Shown in pieces: positions 1-5,201 of a stretch of DNA of 5,201 bases (positions are counted from its first letter, which is position 1; every line of letters begins with the position of its first letter). The stretch is from contig QMRZ01000110.1 of NCBI GenBank assembly GCA_003649495.1, forward strand, positions 1 through 5,201, in the 5' to 3' direction. The translations under genes were made by a program, and so were the position numbers. This stretch comes from Thermoprotei archaeon (GTDB taxonomy: Archaea > Thermoproteota > Thermoprotei > Thermofilales > Thermofilaceae). The notes below the pieces were generated by a model. That model had not been told where the DNA came from, searched no databases, and worked only from the letters and a program-made list of their open reading frames with translations.

Positions 1-996
1 TACACGGTGTTCCTCGGCGTGATGGCGAGCTACGGCTTCGACTGGGTCACGGGCAGGGTTCCCGATATATTCGACCCCTCCTTCGAGTCGCACGCTGACC
101 GGCTGGCAGCCGAGAAGTGTAGCCCCCGCGCCAGGGATCCTCTCCTCCTGGGCTACTTCCTAGATAACGAGCTGAGGTGGGGGCCTGACTGGCGCTCCCC
201 CAGGCATCTCCTCGACGACTTCATGATGCTCCCACCCGCGAGCCCGGGGAAGAGGGCGGCGGTAGAAGCCTTGCTCGAGGCCTTCGGCGGCAACCTGGAG
301 AGGCTCAGCCGGGAGCTGGGCCTCGACGCCAGCGTGGAGGCGCTCCTCAATTACACAGGCCAGCTGCCGAGCGGCGGAGCGTTCGACGAGGCTAGGCGGA
401 TCTTCCTGAGGCGCTTCGCGGAGAGGTACTTTAGCGTCGCTGTAAGGGCTGTGAGGAGGCATGACCCGAATCACCTAGTGCTGGGCGTGAGGTTTGCTGG
501 CCTACCTCCCCGGGAGGTGCTGGAGGTAGCTGGCAAGTACGTGGACATCGTGTCAATTAACCGCTACACCTGGAGCCCCCACGAGCCCCCAATTAACGAG
601 CTGAGGTACGTCCACGACGTCACCGGGCGGCCAGTAATGGTCACTGAGTTCTCGTACAAGGCCATGGACTCAGGCCTGCCCAACACCAAGGGGGCGGGAG
701 AGCCCGTGCCCACACAGAGGGAGAGGGCATACCTGGCGGCCCAGTACGTGCTCAAGATCGTAGAGCTCCCCTACGTCGTGGGCTACCACTGGTTCCAGTA
801 CATGGATCAGCCCAAGGAGGGCAGGTTTGACGGGGAGAACAGTAACTTCGGCCTAGTGAGGATAGATGATGAGCCTTGGGATCTGCTGACTAGGGTGTTT
901 ACTCTCGTCAATAACGCGGCTGAGGAGGTCCACGCGGGGATCCTCAGCTCGGATGAGCTACTTAAGCGGGTGGCCGAGGTGGTGAGGGAGGGCTAG
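1..996 (+). CDS. GH50-like clan GH-A glycoside hydrolase (beta-agarase/beta-galactosidase type), 3' part only
   Basis: The reading frame is open from the first base, so the true start lies outside the window; 331 C-terminal residues are visible and end at TAG. The GTG at 7 is not likely to be the start. Numbering from base 1, the acid/base Glu is probably residue 57 in the string LDNE, and the nucleophile is probably Glu216 in VTEFSYKA. Two catalytic Glu about 160 residues apart, with an intervening VSINRY strand, are the signature of a retaining clan GH-A (beta/alpha)8 barrel. The later strings HWFQYMDQP (263-271), FDGEN and NFGLV (about 278-286) closely recall GH50 beta-agarases, which act on beta-1,4-galactose links. 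Agar is an unlikely substrate for a thermophilic archaeon, so a beta-galactosidase acting on another polymer is a fair inference. GH42 or an unassigned GH-A family are alternatives. Whether a signal peptide exists cannot be seen. It lies 41 nt ahead of a rhamnosidase gene on the same strand. The GH-A call is strong; the GH50 assignment is moderate. Confidence 0.75.
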   Translation, partial: YTVFLGVMASYGFDWVTGRVPDIFDPSFESHADRLAAEKCSPRARDPLLLGYFLDNELRWGPDWRSPRHLLDDFMMLPPASPGKRAAVEALLEAFGGNLERLSRELGLDASVEALLNYTGQLPSGGAFDEARRIFLRRFAERYFSVAVRAVRRHDPNHLVLGVRFAGLPPREVLEVAGKYVDIVSINRYTWSPHEPPINELRYVHDVTGRPVMVTEFSYKAMDSGLPNTKGAGEPVPTQRERAYLAAQYVLKIVELPYVVGYHWFQYMDQPKEGRFDGENSNFGLVRIDDEPWDLLTRVFTLVNNAAEEVHAGILSSDELLKRVAEVVREG

Positions 997-1007
997 CCAG
1001 GCACACA

Positions 1008-1017
1008 GCTTTTGTAC
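1008..1017 (+). promoter_or_regulatory. Candidate TATA box for a leaderless rhamnosidase transcript
   Basis: The element GCTTTTGTAC is the only T-rich stretch in the 41-nt gap between the two glycosidase genes. Its centre is about 25 nt upstream of the GTG start at 1038, which is where an archaeal TATA box sits relative to a transcription start that coincides with the start codon. No GGTGA/GGAGG-like ribosome binding site precedes that GTG, which fits a leaderless mRNA. The match to a TATA consensus is imperfect (GTA in place of ATA), so co-transcription from the upstream gene remains possible. Confidence 0.4.
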
Positions 1018-1037
1018 CTGGCCCGCGCTCTAGCCAC

Positions 1038-3674
1038 GTGGGCATAGAACCACCCTACGACCTCAGGTGCGAGTACTGCCGCGAGCCCCTCGGCATAGGT
1101 CCTGATTCGAAGCCCCGGTTCTCCTGGCTCCTCCATCACCAGGGGAGGGGGGTTGGGCAGAGGGGTTACCGCCTCATAGTGGCGAGCTCGAGGGAGCTGG
1201 CTGAGAGGGGAGTGGGCGATGTCTGGGACTCAGGCTTCGTCGAGTCCCCCGAGAACTGCGCGGTATACGGCGGCCCCCCGCTGGAGAGCAGCAGGGAGTA
1301 CTTCTGGCGGGTTAAGTGGTGGGATTCTGAGGGCAATGAGAGCCCTTGGAGCCGGGTAGCCCGCTTCGTGACAGCTCTCCGCCCCCGGGATTGGCGGGCG
1401 AAGTGGGTGACGGGCGGGAGGCTGTTGAGGAGGGAGTTCGAGCTTCCAGCCCCCGTCAGGAGGGCGTTTGTGCACGTTGTGGGGCTGGGCTGCTACGAGC
1501 TGAGGATCAATGGCAGGAAGGTTGGGGATCGCGTCCTCGACCCGCCCTGGACTGATTACAACAAGCGCGTGATGTACGCTACTTACGAAGTCACCAGCTA
1601 CCTGAGGCCGGGCCGAAACGCCATCGGGATAATGCTCGGGAGGGGCAGGTACATCAAGGCTTACGGCTACGATGAAGTCCTTAAGGCTATACTGCAGTTG
1701 AGGATCGAGCTGGTGGATGGCCGCATCGTGGAGGTAGTAACCGATGAGAGCTGGAGAGCCGCTGACGGCCCCATACTGGAGGACGACATCTACAATGGCG
1801 AGGTCTACGACGCGAGGGAGGAGCAGGAGGGCTGGGACGAGCCGGGCTTTGACGACAGCGGGTGGAGGCCTGTCAGCATCGTGGACCACCCCGGCGTGCT
1901 GGTGCCCAGCGGGGCCTTCCCGCCCATCAGGAAGGTCGGGCGCCTGAAGGCGAGGAGGATGTTCAGCCCCGCGCCCGGGGTCTACGTCTTCGACTTCGGC
2001 CAGAACCTCACCGGGTGGGTCAGGATCAGGGTCTCAGGCCCCAGGGGGGCCAGGGTCCAGCTGCGCTACGCCGAGCTGGTGGATGAGCAGGGCAACATAA
2101 ACACGAAGAACCTGCGCGGCGCCAGGGCCACTGATGTGTACGTGCTGAAGGGGGAGGGGGTTGAGGTCTACGAGCCCCGCTTCACGTACCACGGCTTCCG
2201 CTACGTGGAGGTAACCGGGTACCCCGGGGTGCCATCACTAGACGACGTGGAGGCCGTGGTGGTCCATAGCGATGTCGAGCCAGCGGGTAGCTTCGTCGCC
2301 TCCTGCAGCCTCGTCAACGACATCCACAGGATCGTCGTCTGGTCCCTGAAGTCCAACCTGATGGGAGTGCCCACGGACTGCCCCCAGCGTGACGAGCGGA
2401 TGGGGTGGGGCGGGGACGCACAGCTGACGGCCGAGGCGGCGATGCTGAACTTCTGGATGCCGTCGTTCTACGAGAAGTGGATGGAGGACTGGGCTGACGC
2501 CCAGCTCGAGGATGGCAGCGTGCCCGACGTCGTCCCGCCCTACTGGAGGCTCTACCCCGCCGACCCCGCGTGGGGCGAGGCCTACGTGCTCATCCCCTGG
2601 CTCCTCTACCTCTACTACGGCGATAGGCGCGTGCTGGAGAGGCACTACGACGGCGTCAAGCGCTGGGTGGAGTACCTCCTCTCGAAGGCGGAGGGCTACC
2701 TGCTCAAGTTCAGCAAGTACGGGGACTGGTGCCCGCCCAGGCACATTAGGGCGCCCGAGATCCCCGGCGAGCTCGTGTCTACCTGGATCCTATACAACGA
2801 CCTATTAACGCTGAGCAGGATGGCTGAGGTCCTCGACAGGCGCGGGGACGCGGCCAGGTACGCGGAGCTCGCGGAGAAGGTGAGGGAGGCGTTCAACAGA
2901 GAATTCCTGCGCGAGACCGGGTCAGCCGCATTCTACGTGTCGCCCGACTGCCAGACCTGTAACGCCCTCCCCCTAGCCTCGGGCATGGCCCCCAGCGATA
3001 AGGCGCGCGCGGTCTTCGAGACGCTGGTGAGGGACGTGGAGGTGGAGAAGGACCGGCACCTCAACACGGGGATAGTGGGGACTAAGTACCTGCTGCCGGT
3101 GCTCTCGGAGCACGGCAGGCCCGACCTGGCCTACGCTGTGGCGACTCAGACTAGCTACCCGAGCTGGGGATACATGATAAGGGAGGGGGCCACCACCCTC
3201 TGGGAGCGCTGGGAGCTCCTCACGGGCTCGGCGATGAACTCCCATAACCACCACATGCTGGGCACAGTCGACATATACTTCTACAGGCACCTGGCCGGCA
3301 TAAGGCCCCTCAAGCCCGGCTTCAGGGAGTTCGCCATTAAGCCAGACCCAGTAGGCCCCGAGAGAGTGGAGGCCTCCGTGAGGGGAGCTACTGGGCCGGT
3401 GAGCGTGAAGATTTACCGGAATCCTCAGGGCTACGGCGTGGAGGCCCACGTGCCAGTCAGCTGCACGGCACTCATCTACGTCCCAACACGAGGGCTATGC
3501 AATCCGGTGGTGCTGGAGAGGGGGAAGGTCGTCTGGAGGAATGGTAAGCTCGTGGCGAGAGTTAAGGGCGTGTTAGATGCCTGGGCTGAGGAGGGGTACA
3601 TAGTCTTCAAGGTGGGCAGCGGTCACTACTCGTTCAGAGCCGCCTCGGAGCCCTGTACTGAACCGACGTGCTAG
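1038..3674 (+). CDS. Alpha-L-rhamnosidase, glycoside hydrolase family 78
   Basis: This enzyme hydrolyses terminal alpha-L-rhamnose from glycosides and oligosaccharides by an inverting mechanism. The 878 residues give the full family layout. There is an N-terminal fibronectin-like region (about 1-115, opening with the typical EPLGI..PRFSW pattern), then a beta-sandwich (about 119-295, starting WRAKWVTG). A second beta-domain (about 299-410) carries DFGQN at 319-323. The (alpha/alpha)6 catalytic barrel spans about 417-750, and a C-terminal beta-domain starts at PLKPGF (about 757). The catalytic signature PTDCPQRDERMGWGGD is at 445-460; Glu453 is the likely general acid, with Asp447, Asp452 and Asp460 around the sugar. 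Glu723 in GATTLWERW is the likely general base, followed by NSHNHH at 734-739. The GTG start was chosen because the family N-terminus begins directly after it and no nearer start fits better. No signal peptide or membrane segment is present, so it probably works in the cytoplasm on imported oligosaccharides. It follows the GH50-like gene and probably acts with it. Family and activity are near certain; the natural substrate is unknown. Confidence 0.95.
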   Translation: MGIEPPYDLRCEYCREPLGIGPDSKPRFSWLLHHQGRGVGQRGYRLIVASSRELAERGVGDVWDSGFVESPENCAVYGGPPLESSREYFWRVKWWDSEGNESPWSRVARFVTALRPRDWRAKWVTGGRLLRREFELPAPVRRAFVHVVGLGCYELRINGRKVGDRVLDPPWTDYNKRVMYATYEVTSYLRPGRNAIGIMLGRGRYIKAYGYDEVLKAILQLRIELVDGRIVEVVTDESWRAADGPILEDDIYNGEVYDAREEQEGWDEPGFDDSGWRPVSIVDHPGVLVPSGAFPPIRKVGRLKARRMFSPAPGVYVFDFGQNLTGWVRIRVSGPRGARVQLRYAELVDEQGNINTKNLRGARATDVYVLKGEGVEVYEPRFTYHGFRYVEVTGYPGVPSLDDVEAVVVHSDVEPAGSFVASCSLVNDIHRIVVWSLKSNLMGVPTDCPQRDERMGWGGDAQLTAEAAMLNFWMPSFYEKWMEDWADAQLEDGSVPDVVPPYWRLYPADPAWGEAYVLIPWLLYLYYGDRRVLERHYDGVKRWVEYLLSKAEGYLLKFSKYGDWCPPRHIRAPEIPGELVSTWILYNDLLTLSRMAEVLDRRGDAARYAELAEKVREAFNREFLRETGSAAFYVSPDCQTCNALPLASGMAPSDKARAVFETLVRDVEVEKDRHLNTGIVGTKYLLPVLSEHGRPDLAYAVATQTSYPSWGYMIREGATTLWERWELLTGSAMNSHNHHMLGTVDIYFYRHLAGIRPLKPGFREFAIKPDPVGPERVEASVRGATGPVSVKIYRNPQGYGVEAHVPVSCTALIYVPTRGLCNPVVLERGKVVWRNGKLVARVKGVLDAWAEEGYIVFKVGSGHYSFRAASEPCTEPTC

Positions 3675-3940
3675 TGCTCACCTTTCCCGGCCCGCCTTCT
3701 TCAGCTAGCAACGCTGGCCGCGATGGAAAACGTAGAGGCGTAGCTTCCATCCCAGTACCCTTCCATGTCCTTGCCCAGCCAGCTCCCCGATTCACGCGCT
3801 CCTTAAGCGTACTACCGGGGTCGGGTGGTGTGGAGATCGCTGAAGGTTCGTGAGGTAGGAGGCGTGGAGCTCCCTGGGTCCCATAGGAGTGGTCTAGTAG
3901 GCTGAGACTCCTGAAGATGGCGGCTGAGCCTGGGAGGCAT
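3675..3940. other. Convergent intergenic region with short inverted repeats, no gene seen
   Basis: The 3' ends of the rhamnosidase gene (plus) and tfe (minus) face each other here. Short open frames exist on both strands, but their translations are Pro/Ser/Arg-rich and match nothing I recognise. I find no tRNA, and no poly-T run that would be a normal archaeal terminator on either strand; the nearest thing is a pyrimidine-rich stretch at about 3680-3706. Inverted repeats seen are GATGGAA/TTCCATC (3722-3728 and 3745-3751), CCCCG/CGGGG (3785-3789 and 3816-3820, enclosing ACGC/GCGT) and AGGAGT/ACTCCT (3885-3890 and 3907-3912). Any of these could be 3'-UTR structure, or chance. Confidence 0.5.
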
Positions 3941-3969
3941 TTATTCGAACTTCAGCTCCTCGAGCCTCC
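3933..3969 (-). other. Inverted repeat spanning the tfe stop codon
   Basis: GGAGGC at 3933-3938 and GCCTCC at 3964-3969 could pair as a 6-bp GC-rich stem, with a 25-nt loop containing the tfe stop codon. It could fold at the end of the tfe mRNA, but no T tract follows on the minus strand, so it is not a standard terminator. In GC-rich sequence a repeat of this length can arise by chance. Confidence 0.2.
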
Positions 3970-4444
3970 TTATAGCCTCCCTAAGCTTCTCTAGAGCCAT
4001 GGAGTTATCCACAGCGTCTAAGATCGCTCCGCACTCAGGGCACCTGAACATGTAGTCGGCTATCTCGTCGAACGTGTACTTCCTACCGCACTCGGGGCAG
4101 CGGAAGAACGTGTTGTTCTCCTCGTACTCCAGCCTCCTCCTAAGCACCTCCACAGCCTTCCTCCTCCGCTCCTCCAGTATCCTGGCGGGGTCCTCGTCGG
4201 TGACACGCCAGTAGTAGAGGTACCAGCCCTGCTCCACGTCCCTAACCCGCCTATACCTGACGAGCCTCGACTCGTAAAGCTCGTTGAGGAGCCTCCTCAT
4301 AGAGTTCACGTCCACGCCTAGGGCCTGGGAGAGCTGCTCATCCGTCGCCTCCCCAACCCTCAGGAGGCGCTCTACTACCCTGCCCGCAACCGCCCCATGT
4401 ATCTTGCTCGCCAGAGCTGCCAGCACCTGGCTCCTCTCACTCAC
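3941..4444 (-). CDS. tfe: Transcription factor E, alpha subunit (TFE, archaeal TFIIE-alpha homologue)
   Basis: TFE joins TBP, TFB and RNA polymerase at the promoter, helps open the DNA and stabilises the transcription bubble by binding the polymerase clamp. The 167-residue product has the normal size and layout. An extended winged-helix domain fills about residues 1-85, with the helix-turn-helix pattern [20 protein letters not shown] and the wing [19 protein letters not shown] charged helical linker (about 86-110) follows. A zinc ribbon has CPEC pairs at Cys116/Cys119 and Cys135/Cys138, with FDEIADYMF between them. A C-terminal helix spans about 148-165. The start is GTG at 4444, inside the last codons of the upstream methyltransferase gene. 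It is preceded by GGTGGTGAGG four bases upstream and gives the expected family N-terminus. The 8-nt overlap implies translational coupling and one mRNA. Whether a TFE-beta partner is present cannot be seen here. Identification is close to certain. Confidence 0.96.
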   Translation of the reverse strand: MSERSQVLAALASKIHGAVAGRVVERLLRVGEATDEQLSQALGVDVNSMRRLLNELYESRLVRYRRVRDVEQGWYLYYWRVTDEDPARILEERRRKAVEVLRRRLEYEENNTFFRCPECGRKYTFDEIADYMFRCPECGAILDAVDNSMALEKLREAIRRLEELKFE

Positions 4445-4976
4445 CGACCCTCACCACCACCTTGCCGCGGGGAGAGGGGATTATCCTCAGCTTCGCGCCC
4501 TCGAACTCCCTAAGTAGTTCCTTCCCCCCGAAAAACCTGTCGAGGAAGACGGCCAGTGCGGCCACCTCGCTGTGCGGCTGGTTGCCTATGGCCACGTTAA
4601 AGTCCGCCATCTCGTACACCTCCCACGGCACCTTCTCCGCCCCAACTATCACTAGTATATCCTTGCCGAGCCTCTTTATTCTATCTATCACGTCGCTCCC
4701 CTCCACGTTCTCGCCGTACATCGTCAGGTGGACCACCACGCCCCCCTCCTCCTTCCACCTCCTGATCACCCGCTTATAAGATGGCGCTACCTCCACTGTG
4801 AAGGGGCCGCCCCACGTCTCCACGACCCTCCTGAGGCTCTCCACCACCGACTCCTCTACCTCGCCAGCGTATATTATCCCGGAGGCCCCGAAGGCCCTGG
4901 CTACCAAGCCCACATGCGTCGATATCCTCTTGTCCCTCCCCACCCTATGCCCGATCCTCAGCACCACAACCCTCAT
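4437..4976 (-). CDS. trm56: tRNA (cytidine(56)-2'-O)-methyltransferase, aTrm56 (SPOUT superfamily)
   Basis: This archaeal enzyme methylates the 2'-hydroxyl of C56 in the T loop of tRNAs using S-adenosylmethionine, stabilising the D-loop/T-loop contact at the tRNA elbow. The 179-residue protein carries the family signatures in order: [13 protein letters not shown] at 10-22, VARAFGA at about 25-31, HLTMYG at 83-88, and [12 protein letters not shown] at 106-117. The knot-forming string [21 protein letters not shown] is at 127-147. The last two form the SAM-binding trefoil knot typical of SPOUT enzymes, which act as dimers. The length is normal. ATG at 4976 is chosen because GGTGGTGAGG ends four bases upstream and the HR..RD motif sits at the expected distance. 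A second ATG four bases further upstream is out of frame. It is the first gene of a two-gene unit with tfe, and its last codons overlap the tfe start by 8 nt. The family is well conserved in archaea but missing in Pyrobaculum aerophilum, where a C/D guide RNA replaces it. Identification is close to certain. Confidence 0.97.
   Translation of the reverse strand: MRVVVLRIGHRVGRDKRISTHVGLVARAFGASGIIYAGEVEESVVESLRRVVETWGGPFTVEVAPSYKRVIRRWKEEGGVVVHLTMYGENVEGSDVIDRIKRLGKDILVIVGAEKVPWEVYEMADFNVAIGNQPHSEVAALAVFLDRFFGGKELLREFEGAKLRIIPSPRGKVVVRVGE
4449..4458 (-). promoter_or_regulatory. Ribosome binding site of tfe, inside the trm56 coding region
   Basis: GGTGGTGAGG on the minus strand lies four bases before the tfe GTG and contains GGTGA, complementary to the archaeal 16S 3' end. 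In the trm56 frame the same bases encode the Val-Val-Arg run near the aTrm56 C-terminus. It settles the GTG at 4444 as the tfe start and explains how tfe can be translated despite the overlap. Confidence 0.75.
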
Positions 4977-4980
4977 CCAT

Positions 4981-4990
4981 CCTCACCACC
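4981..4990 (-). promoter_or_regulatory. Ribosome binding site of trm56
   Basis: GGTGGTGAGG on the minus strand lies four bases before the ATG at 4976. It is identical in all ten bases and in spacing to the site in front of tfe. A leader with a ribosome binding site implies that trm56 is not read from a leaderless mRNA. Confidence 0.75.
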
Positions 4991-5036
4991 GGTCCTCAGC
5001 ACCACTATCCCTATGACCCGTTAGATTGCCCAGAGA

Positions 5037-5054
5037 CCTTAAAGCGCTTTTGGG
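5037..5054 (-). promoter_or_regulatory. Candidate promoter (BRE and TATA box) of the trm56-tfe operon
   Basis: On the minus strand, CCCAAAAG (5054-5047) resembles a TFB recognition element. It runs into GCTTTAAGG (5045-5037), a TATA-like box. A start about 25 nt downstream, near 5015, would leave a leader of roughly 40 nt holding the trm56 ribosome binding site. It is the best such match in the upstream region, but several other AT-rich stretches lie nearby. Confidence 0.4.
5041..5050. repeat. Perfect 10-bp palindrome overlapping the candidate trm56 promoter
   Basis: AAAGCGCTTT reads the same on both strands and overlaps the junction of the proposed BRE and TATA elements. A dimeric repressor site would look like this, but no regulator is known here and a palindrome of this size can occur by chance. 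Confidence 0.3.
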
Positions 5055-5061
5055 ATAAGTG

Positions 5062-5086
5062 AAGCTAAGCTTAACCTCTCAGTTAA
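5062..5086. repeat. Adjacent short inverted repeats upstream of the trm56 promoter
   Basis: AAGCT-A-AGCTT (5062-5072) is followed, overlapping by two bases, by TTAAC-ctctca-GTTAA (5071-5086). They lie just upstream of the candidate trm56 promoter in an AT-richer stretch, where an archaeal activator or repressor could bind. No function can be assigned from sequence alone. Confidence 0.25.
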
Positions 5087-5201
5087 TGCCATAAGCATAG
5101 ATGGAGTGAACGTCCTAGAGACGTCTTGTGGCAACCAATTTATCTTGAGTAGCTCACAATCACGTCCTTAAATTGAGGAGACTCCCTCCTCCCTCATGAT
5201 A
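5087..5201. other. AT-richer noncoding end of the window
   Basis: Stops occur quickly in all frames on both strands and no protein pattern or RNA gene is recognisable. GC content is visibly lower than in the genes. The last few codons of an upstream minus-strand gene could end within it, but nothing supports one. ACGTCYT occurs three times (5110, 5121, 5162). Confidence 0.5.
5167..5174 (+). promoter_or_regulatory. Possible plus-strand TATA box for a gene starting at the window edge
   Basis: CTTAAATT is centred about 25 nt before the ATG at 5196-5198, the spacing of a leaderless archaeal gene, and would make the upstream region a divergent promoter. Only two codons of any such gene are visible, so this is speculative. 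Confidence 0.22.

Noticed and set aside
863..893. C-box-like ATGATGA followed 13 nt later by a D-box-like CTGA, resembling a C/D guide RNA
   Set aside because: It lies in the coding region of the GH50-like enzyme (Asp-Asp-Glu codons) and no C'/D pair follows at the right spacing.
1230..1889. Long antisense open frame (219 codons) inside the rhamnosidase gene
   Set aside because: It is a GC-driven shadow of a certain GH78 gene. Its translation is Pro/Ala/Val/His-rich and unlike any family. The same holds for the antisense frames at 2238-2744 and 2973-3449.
3668..3853. Plus-strand 61-codon open frame overlapping the end of the rhamnosidase gene
   Set aside because: The translation is a low-complexity Pro/Ser/Gly/Arg mixture with no recognisable motif, and there is no good ribosome binding site. 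It looks like chance in GC-rich sequence.
3812..3940. Minus-strand 42-residue open frame whose ATG directly follows the tfe stop codon
   Set aside because: The placement is suggestive, but the product is Pro/Ser/Thr/Arg-rich with no core pattern, and the GGTGA-type site seen before trm56 and tfe is missing.
4771..4780. Excellent TATA-like sequence (CGCTTATAAG) within trm56, followed by ATG on the plus strand
   Set aside because: It encodes the conserved-looking Ser-Tyr-Lys-Arg stretch of aTrm56. The plus-strand frame after the ATG gives no credible protein, and on the minus strand it is over 300 nt from the tfe start.
5110..5168. Three copies of ACGTCYT (5110-5116, 5121-5127, 5162-5168)
   Set aside because: The spacing is irregular and the units are short, with no CRISPR-like or operator-like periodicity. 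Probably chance.

Overview
The window reads as part of the chromosome of a high-GC, hyperthermophilic archaeon of the Thermoproteota (Crenarchaeota) type. The evidence is two archaeal core genes on the minus strand: transcription factor E (tfe) and the SPOUT tRNA methyltransferase aTrm56. GTG starts, ribosome binding sites built on GGTGA, and TATA-like boxes about 26 nt ahead of start codons agree with this. aTrm56 is known to be absent from Pyrobaculum aerophilum, which methylates C56 with a guide RNA instead, so that lineage is unlikely. A Thermofilum- or Acidilobus-like host would fit the GC content, but this is a guess.

Left part (1-3674, plus strand): a two-gene glycan-degradation module. 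The first gene is cut by the window edge. It is the catalytic C-terminal part of a clan GH-A retaining glycosidase that most resembles the GH50 (beta-agarase / beta-galactosidase) group. After a 41-nt gap comes a complete 878-residue alpha-L-rhamnosidase of family GH78 with no signal peptide. The pair suggests breakdown of imported oligosaccharides that contain rhamnose and a beta-linked hexose, probably galactose. The 41-nt gap carries a TATA-like element placed for a leaderless transcript of the rhamnosidase gene.

Middle (3675-3940): a 266-nt space between convergent genes. It has no credible gene and no T-rich archaeal terminator, but holds several short inverted repeats. It is also the boundary between accessory carbohydrate genes and the core information-processing genes.

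Right part (3941-4976, minus strand): a trm56-tfe operon. The two coding regions overlap by 8 nt, and tfe starts at a GTG inside the end of trm56. Both starts are preceded by the same ten bases, GGTGGTGAGG, at the same 4-nt spacing; in front of tfe these bases also encode the C-terminus of aTrm56. From 4977 to the window end is AT-richer noncoding sequence, with a candidate trm56 promoter and a possible plus-strand promoter for a gene that would begin at the very edge.

I see no mobile element, CRISPR array, tRNA or rRNA gene, and no clearly new multi-gene system. The most notable features are the rare archaeal GH50-like/GH78 pair and the duplicated ribosome binding site in the trm56-tfe operon.
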